64,000 bases of DNA from Monomorium pharaonis. Lineage: Eukaryota > Arthropoda > Insecta > Hymenoptera > Formicidae. Location of the stretch: assembly GCF_013373865.1 (NCBI RefSeq), contig NC_050472.1, positions 12,795,913-12,859,912 of the forward strand, given 5' to 3'. A program made the position numbers and the translations under genes. Within the stretch, counting starts at the first letter, position 1. Each line of letters opens with the position of its first letter. Under the pieces are notes generated by a model, which searched no databases, had not been told where the DNA came from, and saw nothing but the letters and a program-made list of their open reading frames with translations. Below, one piece after another: positions 11,306 through 23,492 of this stretch.

Positions 11306-12573
11306 ATGTGACCAAGAGAGACGCGACTTAACAATATATTAAAAATAACTTAATAATAATATGAAGAAATACTGTAAAGATAAAACCTAACCTCATACGT
11401 TGAGAGAAATACATATTGTATTCAAATAAATATTACTGGTTTTAAGTATATCATAAATTTGTATATTAACAAATCTATCATAAGCTTATCACAATCAAAT
11501 ACATTTACTAAAAATATATTCTTTTAAGTCCTAGAAATTGCAGTTCTTCGAACAAGAATATTAAATAAGAACAAAAATTTAATTTACTTACTATATAGAA
11601 TTGAGTTGAGAAAACCATATATTTTAATCACATACAAAGATGTATTCTTAATGCTTCCTTTTGCGCTCTTGACAAGTCTTTTTTATATGTATAGAAAGTG
11701 AATTTATTAATGAGGAAACACACCACGTAGTAGTAAGTAGTGAAAAAAATGTCATCTTAAGAATAAAATATTATCGAAGAAAACCTAATTATTATAAATA
11801 TACATTTCTAGTTGAGGATAGCATTTCATGTTTATAACAAAACATATAACGTTAAGAATAGAAATTTACTTGTTACAAAGATTTATTTTTGATGATACAG
11901 TTAAATTTTTCTCTTGCAACAATCTTTTCCTCTTCTTGAACAGAGTACTTCTTTTGACGTAATGATACATTATGTTATTAAAAGAAAGATATTTTTTTAA
12001 TTGAGAAAAGAGGTTTACTTTAAAGAAGAAAACTTTCTTAGATTAATATATTATAATATTTTTTAAAAGTAAAATTTTTTGTAAGTACATGATAAGTAAC
12101 ATGTTAAGTACATGTAAGTACAAAGATTTTTAATATTTGTTATAAATACATCTTGAAATTATTATCAAGAATATACTCTTTGTTGTTGTTGAAGAAAACA
12201 ATTACTTAAAGGAGTTCCGCTGCTAAATCAAAATGAATAGATTTTCATATAACGTTGTAAAGAAATTCAAATTAGTAGTATAAATTAACTTTCAAAGTTT
12301 CAAAAAGCTGAACTAGCTTGTTATTTAAATATTAAATATTTTATTTACATTTATAGGGCTCTTATGGAAATCGATAAATTTTTATGATTTTTCGATTTTT
12401 TATCACCATATTAAACGTAAAAGTAATGAACAGATATTAATGAAATTTTACGATGATACATCTTAGCTGTCCAGAAAAGTACTGTTAAATTTTTGAAACA
12501 ATGTACTTTCTCATTTGAGTGAAATAATTGATACGATAAAAAAAGTCCGCAATAATCGATCAGTACAGCACGT
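9641..12573. other. AT-rich non-coding stretch
   Basis: No ORF of interest. It includes a small hairpin GCGTTGTCGTTTCAGCGACAACGC at ~9894-9917, a purine-rich segment 10370-10410, a possible LTR-like piece beginning TGTTGCGCGCCGC at ~11004 with AATAAA near 11110 and AATAAAG near 11183, and a (GT)n run at ~11268-11301. The part 10080-10175 resembles 13150-13240 (shared GCGTTTARTACGTAARAAGA), which suggests a diverged dispersed repeat. Confidence 0.35.
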
Positions 12574-12714
12574 AAGCCCTCGTCTACAATAAAGATTTAA
12601 GCTTTAAGCCGCAAGAAATTAACCAATCACAATCGAGTATTCTTATAAAAATCTACTGTGATTGGTCAGTTTCTTACGGCTTAAAGCTTAAATCCTTCAT
12701 TGTAGACTAGGGCT
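12574..12714. mobile_element. short palindromic MITE
   Basis: Arms AAGCCCTCGTCTACAAT... and ...ATTGTAGACTAGGGCT are inverted over about 55 bp, including GATTTAAGCTTTAAGCCG and AACCAATCACA, with a ~25-bp loop. There is no coding capacity. Superfamily not assigned. Confidence 0.75.
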
Positions 12715-13286
12715 AAGTTTGATAAATGTGCTAAAGTGATATAACATGAATTTTAAATTATTATATTTAGTTATCTAAAGATGGTATAATAGTGAAAAAT
12801 GTTTATTCTCAATTAAAAAAATTATTTCAGTAATAAAGGTAGTACTTTATAGACGAATATTTTTTTATATTTACTAATATTTACTTTAGATTATATACAG
12901 CAAATAATATTAACTTTAGATTATATATAGCAAAAAAGTTAAAACCGTGGACGGCTGTGCCACTTTTGTGCCAGGCCTAAGCAGAGGAACTTTCTTAAAA
13001 GGAGGAAGAAAAGCTAAATAATTGCTTTACTTTGCAATAAAAAAAATTTTTTTTTCCAGTGTGCGCGCGCGTGTGTGTGTGTATGTGTGCTACCCAGCAG
13101 TAGCATGGTAATGTTTGTGGGAGAGAAAGAAACGGACTATGACGTCACACAACGCCGATGATGTCTTCGATAACTACCAGTTCGTCGATTACGAGTCCTT
13201 AGCGTTTAATACGTAAAAAGACAAGTATATATTACACATATTATACATATTATACGTATTATATGTATTATATGTATTATACGTAT
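12715..13286. other. AT-rich stretch with TATTATACGTAT microsatellite
   Basis: No gene. A GT/GC-rich run is present near 13060-13085, and a degenerate (TATTATACATAT/TATTATACGTAT)n array at ~13231-13287 lies directly against the LTR-like sequence. Confidence 0.5.
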
Positions 13287-13544
13287 TGCTACGCGCGCGC
13301 TCGCGTAACAATACGTAAATAAAAAGGCACTCTTCCGTACTCTTAACGAACCGCTTTATTCTTAACATTTATAATTAACGACCGATATGGCTCGATGCCT
13401 CTTAACGACTCTTTGTTCCTTCCCGTCAATTCCCGTTGCTCGGCTCTACACAGCTGACCGCCGCCGCCAATCAACATCGCCGCTGACTCGCTGATTCGAC
13501 AGATGACTCGCGGACGGAGAATATACCGGACAGCGCGCGTAACA
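13287..13544 (-). repeat. LTR-like sequence
   Basis: 258 bp from TGCTACG to GCGTAACA, followed on the element's inside by the complement of a purine tract (CGAAGGAGGGCAG reading into TGTTACG on the minus strand). A purine tract abutting TG is the usual 3' LTR junction, so this is read as the 3' LTR of a minus-strand retrotransposon. Confidence 0.5.
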
Positions 13545-14690
13545 CTGCCCTCCTTCGAAATTGTCGTCCCGACAATTCGGAAGACACTTTAACGCGCTTT
13601 TCAGAGTTGGCTTCTCAAAGTTCCAGGACGATTTTCTGCCCTCCCCATGCTGCTGCAACGGGTTACCGAGCCACGTCCACCCTAGCATGTCTCCTCTTCA
13701 CTGGACCTTTTCGTGTGTCTTTCCCCGTAGAGCTGGCCAGGATCTTTCGCAGAGACCCTTGCACGTTCCCAGTACACCGCTGCCCGTGCTCCCCTTCTAA
13801 CTTGAACCTTGAGCACTTCTTGCTTCCTTGCGCCGGGTCTTGGACGCTTCCTTCTTTCTTCAGGAGCGGGGGGGGGGAGGATTGACTTCCGTGGACCCTA
13901 CGCTCACAAAGCTCTCTGTCCCCTGCTTCGACATTTGCCCTAAATCCCACGGAAAAACCACGGTCAAAAACCGTGGGCGAGGCAGTCTTTTTAATAACAA
14001 AATCACTCTCTCTCCCTTTCTCTCTTTGAAGAATTCCACTGCCGCTTTCCGTAGTAATTCCGCCTTCCGAAAAATCTCTGAAATTTGAAACAAACGGACA
14101 GCCACAAATTCGTAACAGCATCCTCAAACTGTCGCACTCTAAATGTAAAGAAACAAACTCTCCCATAACGAGTCGCCACACCCCGAGACGAGATTTCTCC
14201 CCACCGAATTGGTCCCGCGAAGCCTGACAAAATTCAATTCGCCCCCCGAAGCGACGTGCATTCCGCGCGGAAATGTCGCACTCGATCCATATATTTTTTT
14301 TTTAACATGGCACTAGAACTATCGTTTCCGCGGTCTCATCCCAACCGACCGCGCGCGAAAAGAAAGAAAATTGCAAGGAAAATTCACGCAGAGGCACCGA
14401 CCTGACAAATGTGACAGACTTAACTTTTAGGCCGTGCGGCGCCTGTTCTCCGCCCGCGTTTACACTCGCGCATGGAAAATTTATCAGCGCGCCTGACGGA
14501 GCCCCGTCCGCGGAAATATTATAGGAACAACTTAGCTGGTTTAAATTCTTCATGTCCTTCCGCGGGTACCGCCACCACGAGCTGAAAACGAATTCTTCCG
14601 GTATTGAAGCAGCCCCTGAAAGTCCCCTCTCCTTTTGTCGCTTCTCCCTCAATTACTGCAACTCCCACAGCTCAGCGCGAAGCGAATCGG
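13545..14690 (-). mobile_element. probable LTR-retrotransposon internal remnant
   Basis: GC-rich sequence adjoining the LTR-like unit. Several minus-strand ORFs up to 172 residues exist, but none shows a recognisable retroelement motif. The assignment is by position next to the LTR only. It is cut at about 14690 by a repeat-array element. Confidence 0.3.
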
Positions 14691-14696
14691 CGGGGA

Positions 14697-15055
14697 GCGT
14701 CCCGTTTGCCCACGTCAATATTGGCCACGGTTCCGATTGGCCACGGGTTGGATTGGCCACGTCAATATAGGCCACGCGTCAATATTGCCCACACACGGGG
14801 GGATGCAAGGGGGGCCTTTGGCCTCCCCTCCCGTACCCACCCTATCAGTAGGGGTGCCCTAAACAGAAGGGTATAGAAGGGTACGGTGTACAATTTTACG
14901 GTGTACAACTTTGCGATGTACAACTTTGCGGTGTACAAAATTCCTGTGTCCAAATAAACCGTGTCGACTTGAACCGTGTAAATTAGTTTGGGTCTATTTG
15001 CAACGCGTCCATCTGCACTGTGTCCAATTGTACTGTGTCCAAGTGAGCCACTCCC
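14697..15055. mobile_element. short-repeat-array element, copy A1
   Basis: A left array of ~15-bp units of the type TTGGCCACGTCAATA (14700-14795) is followed by a GC-rich core piece (ACACGGGGGGATGCAAGGGG...CCTCCCGTACCCACC, ~14793-14845) and a right array of ~15-16-bp units ACGGTGTACAACTTTG, changing to CTGTGTCCAATTGTA (14883-15050). The core is shared with the other array elements in this window. No protein is encoded; ORFs here are periodicity artefacts. Confidence 0.65.
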
Positions 15056-15215
15056 TTGTAAAACACCCTCGAATCGCATCCCTTAATTATATATTTTAGT
15101 TGACGAGTTACTAAAGTGCTATCAAAATGTAATTGATAACCTTGTCAGAGTGGTTATTGGATGATTTTATTATAGGAAGGTGAGCGTATGTGTGTGCGTG
15201 TGCATGTGCGAATGT

Positions 15216-15250
<35 letters not shown>

Positions 15251-15645
15251 GGAGCTTCGAGCAAAAGGCGGAAGCGATTGATGTAAGCGGTGTGATTGTC
15301 GGCGCGGCGATTTTGCGGAAAACAAAGGTTGTCGAAAAGTCTTGCGTGTGAAGAAGAGTGGAAGAGTGTCTGTGTGTGCGGCGGCGTCGGGTAGAAGTCG
15401 CGACGTTCGTTGGCGACGCGGCGTCGGCGGCGTGCAAAAGGAAAGCGCGGCGGACAAAATGTTTTTTCCAAAAAGGAAATTGGCGGCCGCAAGATAAAAG
15501 AATTGGCCGAGGATATAAGGAGAGGACCGGAGAACAAGGAGCAGAATCGTCCGAGAGCTCGTCGAGTGCGCATTGTGTCCCGTGCTGTATCGCAGTCGCA
15601 ATATCCCACATTATTTTACTACGTACATGGAAAAAAGTAATATAT
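15056..15645. other. unassigned stretch with (GT)n
   Basis: A (GT)n run occupies ~15217-15249. The overlapping ORFs on both strands (up to 190 residues) are driven by that repeat and by GC-rich sequence, and I recognise no domain in them. Confidence 0.35.
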
Positions 15646-15913
15646 TGTTGCGTTTGCCTGGCGAGACTGCCTCGCACTCTCACTCACGCACTCTCGCACG
15701 AAATAAGAAAAACACTCTCTTTCTGATAAAACTCTTTAATGTGATTTGAACATATAAAGATCGTTCACGAATAGAAAAACAGAGAACGTCCGTTCGAATT
15801 AACAGCTCCGGATCAAATCTGACGAGCATGCCCGCGTAAACAACACGGTTGCTAAGGAGGCCGCCGCGCAGCTGAGGGTCGAAATACACCGAGCGTCCAG
15901 CGCGATCGTAACA
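15646..15913 (-). repeat. solo LTR with ATAT target duplication
   Basis: TGTTGCG...GTAACA, 268 bp, with inverted TGTT/AACA ends and directly flanked by ATAT (15642-15645 and 15914-15917). It resembles the LTR-like sequence at 13287-13544 in size and ends. No internal region follows, so it is probably a solo LTR left by LTR-LTR recombination. Confidence 0.65.
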
Positions 15914-15933
15914 ATATCTAATAAAATATTTAA

Positions 15934-16056
15934 TTACGGGCTGCCAATTACAGATATACTCGATACAAAAATATATGCTATTGCAGTATCAACATTGTAC
16001 TTGCATTAACAGCAAATATTATCGTATCGAGTTTTATCTGTAGTTGGTAGCCCACA
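15934..16056. mobile_element. short palindromic MITE
   Basis: GGGCTGCCAATTACAGATA...CTCGATAC is inverted as GTATCGAG...TATCTGTAGTTGGTAGCCC, with arms of ~30 bp around a loop of ~60 bp. No ORF. Confidence 0.65.
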
Positions 16057-16446
16057 ACTACATATGTTATTGGTTATATTATCTTTTTCTGTATAGACCT
16101 AATCATCTCCTCTCACGTCGCGTACATGTGTTAACGCAGTAATAACCGAAAGGGAAATTGGTCCCGGCGTGCGGACAAGAAAAACGAGACACAGTTAATT
16201 ATTCAAAAGAAATCAATGTATTTCAATCTTCTGTATAACAATAGAGTCGGTGAGTCAAATACAACAATTGAAGTAGATATCCCGTCGCAAGTTCCGATAT
16301 ATGAGCCTGGTCCGTATGACTCGAACGGTGGTTTTGTACCTGAGTGGGATGATACGCAGTCCGGATCTTGATCGAAAATTTACGAGTGTAATCAAACTTA
16401 AGTTCAATAAATTAATAGATGGAGAGAGAACGCTGATACAATTAAA
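16057..16446. other. unassigned stretch
   Basis: Nothing recognised; precedes the 38-bp array. Confidence 0.3.
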
Positions 16447-16675
16447 GTAAAGAACGGCGCTCACAAATGTGTTAAACTCGCGAAGTAAAGAACGGAACTA
16501 GCCAATGCGCTAATTTTGCGAAATAAGAAACGGCGCTCGCCAATGCGCTAAGATCGTTTAATAAAGAATGGCACTCACAAATTCGCTAAGATCGTGTGAT
16601 AATGAACGGCGCTCACCAATGCGCTAAGTTAGTGTGATGAAAACCGGCGCTCACCAATGCGCTAAGCTCGTGCGT
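16447..16675. repeat. 38-bp tandem repeat, about six units
   Basis: Six successive units share AATAAAGAACGGCGCTCACC and CAATGCGCTAAGNTCG with spacing of about 38 bp; divergence is highest in the first unit. This is a local minisatellite. Confidence 0.85.
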
Positions 16676-18353
16676 TGTCACTTCAGCAAAAGTGACTTGA
16701 ATGTGCAAAACGAGAGGGGACTTCCCTGCGTCGCCAAATGTGAGTACACAGCTGCTCGGTGTCAACGGTCCTTGACCCAGTACGGCAGGTAGACCGCTTT
16801 TTAATGTTACTGTGACAGGTAGTTGCTTCTTCCCAAGTAATGTTTGTTGTCTGATGTCAAGTCGCCAGGAGTGGTGTAATTATCGCAGCGATGGATTCGC
16901 ACTTCACTCGCGTTGGATTGAGATAAACGCCAATTGATGTAATGTGAGTTCGCGGGTCGCACTCATTTGCAATCTATTCTTTATGTTTTGCGGATAACCG
17001 ACACCAGAAAAACAAAATGATAAACGCGAACAGACTGAATTTGACGAAGTTAGCCGTACAGTGATGTATCGCTAATGATCTCGAGAGACGTTTCTGAAAG
17101 GCTGTCTGCATAAAGACTGTGTAGAGAGATCGCTTAATTTTTCGTCGTGACCACTGCCCTCACTTATCGCTTAGATTTCTTGCCGCTTTTCTGAATAGTT
17201 TATTGATTAAGAAGATATCGAGAGAGTGGACGTGTTTAAGGCAATTTCCAATAAACGACAAGAAACACTGAGAAATCTTATGCAGCAGAAGTGGGGACAG
17301 CCCTTTGCTAGGCGAGGGGGATGGCTCCAAACCGGTTGACGACAATGCTTTATGATCGCAGATGGTTACAATTATGCATGTTCGAACATGAACGTGCAGA
17401 TCGATAGATAAAGACGCTTCGAAATTCGTAAGAAAACAATGACCGAGCCAACAAAGACCCGTTCAAAAGCGTATGTCGCCAGATTATTCGACACGGTCAC
17501 GAAATTTTTTTAGAAATAAACTCTATTTTCTTAACAACATGAAAAAGATGTATTTAGTCTCTCGTTGTCGCTCGCCCGGTAAAATGTATCTGATACAATA
17601 TACGACTTTTAAATCCGGTGTCGTGATTAGTTAACGTGTGGAGAAGAGTAAGTCGGTGGATCCCTTGGAGCTGGGGGGGGGGGGATCTTAATGACACGGA
17701 GCCGAAAGATTCCGTGATGTCGGAGGTCTCATGCAACCAGTTCCTGACGTGTCGATGTATTTAACATTTCGGAGGATCTGCCCGCCGATTTTGCATGGGG
17801 CATCTGAAGGCATTGGTGGAGTCGGGGGGGGGGGGGGAGTGAAAATCGGGCCTCATCGTGAAGGTGAGCCACACGCGGGGACTTTTTCGACGCGTACCGC
17901 TGTGACCATCGCAAAGACTCGATGAGTAGGAGGACATTTTTTGGTGTTTAATGTAGTGTTCATGTTTATTGTTTTTTACTATTTATTTTCGGATCTTTCT
18001 TTTTCCTCGGTTTTTTTAGATCTTTAACGGTAAATACCCATTGTTTTTTAATTTTTTATTATTTCTTTATCTATCGTCGATAGCTACAAACGTAAAAGAA
18101 AGCGGGAGCGAAACCGAGAGACACAGGCAATGAGTGGGAGCGAGAGCGAAAGACATAGGCAATGAGTGAGAGCAAGAGCACACGAGAATACGTACGTGAT
18201 GGATGGGAGCAAAAGCGCACGAGATTTTATACACGATGGGTAAAAGCGAAAACGGGAGCGAGAATACGTACGCAAGGATACGTACGCGATGGATGTGTTA
18301 CGTCTAGTCTTATGGGATTTTAACTATTTTATTTGATAGAAAGTATATTTCAG
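16676..18353. other. unassigned stretch with poly-G runs and degenerate purine repeat
   Basis: No credible gene. G-homopolymers lie at 17673-17684 and 17823-17836. A degenerate purine-rich repeat (units like GGGAGCGAGAG...GGCAATGAGT, GAATACGTACG) spans about 18100-18295. Confidence 0.4.
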
Positions 18354-19076
18354 GAAGAACAGGTAAGGCAGGGAAGGACGTAACGAGACTTACCATTCCC
18401 GTAGGCACGCAAGAGAGAGGGTAGGTGCTTCGGGTTGAACGCACTTTTTGTGACTAAAAATTATAGGTCAACGTGCTGATAGGCGCGCTATAACCCGTTT
18501 CAAGTCGTGCGTCCGTCCAAGTTTCAAATCAACGAATTGAATTGTTTTAACTCGGGATCGGACCAGGTGCAGTCTTTCGGGATGAGGGGAGGTCGTTATT
18601 AATTAAAATAAATGATGAACTTCATGTAATAAAAAAAATAACAAAGTATTTATTCTGAATTTTCCAAATTATAAGAATATAAATAGGCGCTTAAGTCGCG
18701 ATTTGACAATTTTGTGATAATGGTGGTATAATCGAATTTAAACTGCATAGTGAGTATGTATATAGTTGTCCAGATATTATATAAGTATGTGGTGGGCGAA
18801 GAAAGAGAAACAAAGATTTTGTCGTTTTAATTTTATAATTATAACGGTAAACGCGGAACAAGGAAATAGTTGAAGGATTTACTAAATGGTTACGTGAGGA
18901 AAACAGGGATGGTTGAAGTCGTGAGAGGATAAGGGATATTGAGAATCGCACGCAGGATCCTCGAGATTAAAAGAAGATGAAAACTGTTGAGAATCGCACA
19001 TGGGATCCTCGAGGTTCGGTAAAGGTGAGCAGAATTCGCGATGCTCACACTCGGAATCTATGAGGTTCGGAGAAAG
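18354..19076. repeat. dispersed repeat, copy 1 (copy 2 at 49691-50480)
   Basis: The start GAACAGGTAAGGCAGGGAAGG and the body through GAATCGCACATGGGATCCTCGAGG match 49691-50480 closely. It contains an internal repeat of GAGAATCGCAC..GGATCCTCGAG. Length and a TATA-like ATATAAATAGGCG near 18678 would suit an LTR, but no paired LTR or primer site was seen. Confidence 0.75.
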
Positions 19077-19624
19077 AAGGGGGGGCGAAAACTCTAAGAG
19101 GGAATTATTTATAAATAATAGGAGTGTCTCTTAAAGAATTAAGGAATAACGGAAGGGACTTACTCATTACTGGTTCTCGAACAAATCTGTAGGAATCGAA
19201 GGGATTTTTTGACCGGATGGAATGGCACTAAAATTTATTCGCGCATTGATTCTACATGATTATATTCTTTAACTAACTAACTGACTCACTAACTAGGTAA
19301 CTGTTTGGAAACTAACTGCTGGGTAACTGTTTGGTAACTAACTAACTGCTAACTACTACTACTTTTTCTTGTTACCGATTACTAACTACTTCTCTTCAAG
19401 ATTTGGTTTTATATATACAAAGTCTTACAGAGGGAGGATTTAGATGTAGGTGGTTCCAATCTTCTAATTGGTAGGACTCTTTTTCAGGATTATCTGGTGG
19501 GTGAATTTTAAGTTTTCTTATAGGAGATATAGTTTTTCCTTTTTGACCAATCATACGTTGAAAGTTTCTCTGTTTCCTTCCACATTTCTTTAATTTTATC
19601 GAAGGCATCTGATCTATCGCGTAG
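19077..19624. other. unassigned stretch
   Basis: A degenerate AACTAACT/GGTAACTG simple repeat lies at ~19270-19385. No gene recognised. Confidence 0.3.
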
Positions 19625-20155
19625 GGAGCGTCCGAAATGGCCACGCGTAAAATTGACCACGTTTGAAATGGCCACATTCGGAATGGTCACGAGAAATATT
19701 GCACGGAGTTCAATTTGCCCACGTTCGAAACGATCACGTCCGAAACGGCCACGTTCGGAATGGCTACGTATGTTTTACATAATTTTTAGTACAATGCACA
19801 TGGGTTAGCGACTTAGACGGGATGGGTGCGGGAGGGGGGCCAAAGGCTCCCCGTGTGTGTGTGTGCGTGTGCGCGCGCGCAAAGCATTCTCTGCACCACA
19901 TGGATTTGCAACTTCCCACGCAAACAAGCAAAAAAATCATTCCAAACATGGCCGTTTTGAACGTGGCCAATTTGAACATACCCATTCCGAACGTGGTAAT
20001 TTTAAACGTAGTCATTCCGAACGTGGCCATTTCGAACGTGATCGTTCTGAACGTGGCCATTTCGGATGTGGCCGTTTCGGACGTGGCCGTTTCGAACGTG
20101 GGCAAATTGAACTCCGTGCAATATTTCACGTGGCCATTTCGAACGTGGGAAAATT
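19625..20155. mobile_element. short-repeat-array element, copy A2
   Basis: A left array of units such as CGAAATGGCCACGTTC (19627-19770), a core (CATGGGTTAGCGACTTAGACGG...GCAAAGCATTCTCTGCACCACATGG, ~19798-19910) and a right array in inverted orientation with exact 15-bp spacing (CGAACGTGGCCATTT, 19950-20150). The core is the one found in the elements at 40.6, 46.6 and 48 kb, but the array unit is different. The ORFs read a pentapeptide periodicity and are not genes. Confidence 0.75.
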
Positions 20156-21777
20156 ATATCCACTCTTCGCGTAGGTTATCTTTCCTTTGAGTTTAAAAGA
20201 TAAATAATTCTTTATTGTGCTAGACGTGCTACGGTATGGTTTGCAGATGGAGGAAACGGTTATTTATTTTTTGCTAATGTTTGGATTTTTTATTGCTAAT
20301 TTTTTTGTGAGGAAACGTGAAACCTTGCTTCGAACCCGAGTTTGTTTTTATATTTCTACCTTCAGAATTTATTGTTTGTTGACTCGATATTCAAAAGGAG
20401 TTGAAATTATCTACTAGATCGTTTCGTCCATCCATGTTTGTCGTCACGCTTCTAACAGACTAATCTTAGACGCAATAAAAATTATCGGAGACCGTTGAAA
20501 CGGAATTTCTTTTGTAATTTTATTTGTTTTTCTGACGAAGGGAAATCGTGGAGTCTGCCGGACATAACACCCCCCGCCTTAGACAAATGTTGGCGTATAA
20601 ACACATTTGCAGAGTTTAATAGACTGAGCAACGATTTCTCTTTTTCATGGATTATTATATCTATTTCGTATCATATTAATATTCTATCTTTCGCTTAGGT
20701 ATTTATTTATATCATCGCTTGTCCTTTAAGAAAGAGGAAGGAAAAGGCCTTTAAAATCTCTTCTTGTTCTTTCGTCTTTTTTTACACGTGTATGTTTTAT
20801 TTTTATTTCTAAATTATATTATTCGTATGTACACACATTTTTACGCAGTAAATAATGATGATAATTTGCTCAATGAGTTGCTTTATACATGTATACGCTT
20901 TTTAATTTATAGTTTTTCTTAAGTTAATATATTTCGAAGGTTTTCTTTTTTTTTAATCTAAAATTATTATTACTGTTATATTTTTTCCTTTTTCTTTCTC
21001 CCTTTCTTCTAAGAAATACTTTAGAATCACGTGAGTGTCAACTAAGACTTTTTGTTCTCCTTTTTTCTTGTTTTTTTTTCGTTTATTAAGAACGAGTTTG
21101 TTCAAAAGCAATTGAGTGTTTCTTGATCCTGTGCATCGTAGTCCACAGCCATAGCAACATTTGTTCGTACAACATTGTATCGAGTGATAATTGTGTCGCC
21201 AGTTTTACCACTGTTATACTTTTTATATCGCATTAAATAAAATTCTTTTATATTAATCTCAGGAGAGCGACAAGTAATCAATTCACCCTGCCGATATCTT
21301 CGCGCAGGGACAGAGCAATTATGATTTTGCAGAAGATGAGTTCTCTAACAGAGCAACACATCTGAGCGGCATCAAGCTGGAATTGGATCAAATATCAATT
21401 AACGAGATTTCATTTTTCGCTTTAAATTTTTAAAAGTAAAGCAGCGTTTTGCCGGATTTTGTTTTTAGACACTCAGGTGATCTATTTAAATTATTATTAT
21501 TCAAATAACTTATTTTAATTTACTCTTTCGTCTAAGCATTTATTATTTTATATTTATTAATTTTATATTTCTTTTGGATAGAAAAGGAGAAACTTTTGAA
21601 ACACTATTTTTTATTTATTAATTTGTCTTATTGTAACATTTAAATTCTAAAATTGCTTTATTTTGGCAATATGGAACAGTGTTGTGTAGTAAGTTTTCGT
21701 AACATTATATCTTACACAAATATGCAGTATAAATTTGAACCTTAAATTAATGTTTAGTATAAAACAATGAAGATATT
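20156..21777. other. AT-rich stretch, no confirmed gene
   Basis: No long ORF. A pyrimidine tract plus CTCAG at about 21250-21264 followed by a ~100-bp open stretch could be a terminal exon of a host gene, but every frame closes quickly and no family is recognised. Confidence 0.3.
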
Positions 21778-22629
21778 CCTTACGGAAAAAACACTAAAAA
21801 TAACACTTAAAAAATACTCAAGTTGAGTATAATTTGGGACAAGGGGTAAACACTCAATTCAGTGTAAACACTCAACTTGAGTGTTCGCTCTTTAATTTAT
21901 TTTTAATTAGAGTGTTATTACTCTCAACTTGAATGTTCACCATCTAATTGAGTGTTAATTTCAATGTTAATCTTAAATTTAAGAATAACACTGAATTAGA
22001 TGGCAAACATCCAAGTTGAAAGTAATACTCAAATTAATACTCAAAGCCAGCTGAACACTCTACAGTTGAATATTTCGGTCGAACTTGCTTTTCTTGCTTT
22101 TGTTTTTATTTAACATTTTCTAATCCAATGTTTGAGAGTGCACATTCAATATTAAGTGTACACTATCAATCGATAGAAATTGAGTGTACATCTTCAACGT
22201 TTCGAGTGAGTCCCAGATGCGCACAGTAACAAACGGACACCACTAATCAAATTCTATAAATTCATTCTAACCCTAACCAACCCAGCAATCTGATTGATGG
22301 TGTTCGTTTGTTACTGTGCGCATCTGGGACGCTCCCAACGTTACAGTGTTTACACTTTATGTTGGAAGTATACACTCATTTATTGTGTGTTATATCCAAA
22401 TGTTGAGATTATACTTTTAAATATTCAGTATTTAAATCCAAACTTTAGTATGAATACTCAATCATTGGGTGTACACACTCAATGTTCGAGTATAAACACT
22501 TAATCTTTAGTGTAAATACTCAAGATTTGAGCGTATACACCTAAATTTGGGAGTAAACTCCCAAAATCGAGTATTAACACTCAATTTTCAGTGTAAACTC
22601 TCAAAATTTGAGTGTTTTTTCCGTAAGGG
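21778..22629. mobile_element. palindrome-rich MITE with CCTTACGG ends
   Basis: Terminal inverted repeats CCTTACGGAAAAAACACT and AGTGTTTTTTCCGTAAGG. The interior is a run of degenerate ~20-bp palindromic words built from ACACTCAA/TTGAGTGT. A right-end fragment of the same family is at 45865-46067. No ORF. A smaller palindromic element is nested at 22209-22329. Confidence 0.8.
22209..22329. mobile_element. nested 121-bp palindromic MITE
   Basis: GTCCCAGATGCGCACAGTAA... is inverted as ...TTACTGTGCGCATCTGGGAC. The same terminal sequence bounds nested elements at ~46870 and ~47229 and begins another at 48246, so this is a minimal derivative of that family without arrays or core. Confidence 0.75.
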
Positions 22630-22924
22630 TATATAGTTATCAATACCTGTAATTTTAATATCGATGAAAATATTGATAGAAAGAAAGAAATGAATTTCTA
22701 TATTCTGTAATGCCTGATTTGCTTAAGTTATATCGTATTTTCTTGATTATTATTCTATTCGTTTGTAATTTACAAAACTATTTGTTTTGTAATTTAGCTT
22801 TGGTTTATATATGAAGAAAAGACGCAATTACAGCATGGTCACTTATTGTATTTATCATTTATTCGACTTGTCACGCGAAATTTCTAAATGGGATATTTTG
22901 TTTTGACGCAATAGTAATATACAG
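22630..22924. other. AT-rich flank of the Gypsy element
   Basis: No gene seen; ends at the left LTR boundary. Confidence 0.4.
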
Positions 22925-23459
22925 TGTTGTATCCCTCGTCTCGGGATACAGTGCGGGATCGTTGCCGATGATTCCTCGGGATCAGGTTTCCAAAAGATAA
23001 TGCCGAGAGTTAATAACAAGAGATATATATTTATTCTTCCTCTACACTTTCTTGATCGAACCCGAAAGATGTATATCTAAGTACAGTTTGTAGCTTCGAC
23101 GAGCGACATATACTCGTCGCTATTATTATTAATTATGAGCCCGCTCGTTCTCTTTCCGCGGGCCTTTATATACTCAGCTTTTCGGCTTGTTACCAAGGGA
23201 TGTCACTCGCGGTCACGGGCCTTTGTCCCGTGCACTAGCTTAGCCAGCAATTGCTAGCTAGGCGCATTCCACCGGAAATCAGGAGATTTCGGGTGGCAAA
23301 ATGAGTAGTAACCGGATATGTTGCCCGGTGCGATGTCCGGTGTGAAGGCCGGTGCGATGCCCGGTAGCAAGGCCGGATGGTGATATCACGCGAGGTGTCA
23401 CTCGACACCCTTATCGTTATTGCAAGTAAAGTTTGTGTGAGTGTCGCGCACTCACAACA
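22925..23459 (-). repeat. 3' LTR of the Gypsy element
   Basis: TGTTGTATCCC...CTCACAACA. It differs from the other LTR by a 2-bp indel (GATATCACG against GATCACG) and a few substitutions. Confidence 0.93.
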
Positions 23460-23492
23460 TCCCTCTCCCTTATTGAAAAGAAAACGAGGGGG
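23460..23492 (-). promoter_or_regulatory. polypurine tract
   Basis: On the minus strand a purine-rich tract (AATAAGGGAGAGGGA) directly abuts the 3' LTR, the usual plus-strand primer site. The same tract is present beside the diverged LTR at 7596. Confidence 0.75.

Noticed and set aside
13663..14652. Minus-strand ORFs of 75-172 residues
   Set aside because: GC-rich region with open frames on both strands and no recognised motif; kept only as part of an LTR-element remnant.
15111..15683. Three overlapping minus-strand ORFs up to 190 residues
   Set aside because: All cross the (GT)n run and GC-rich flank, in three frames; no domain.
21264..21430. Possible terminal exon of a host gene after a good acceptor-like site
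   Set aside because: All frames close within ~100 bp and no family is recognised; evidence too weak.
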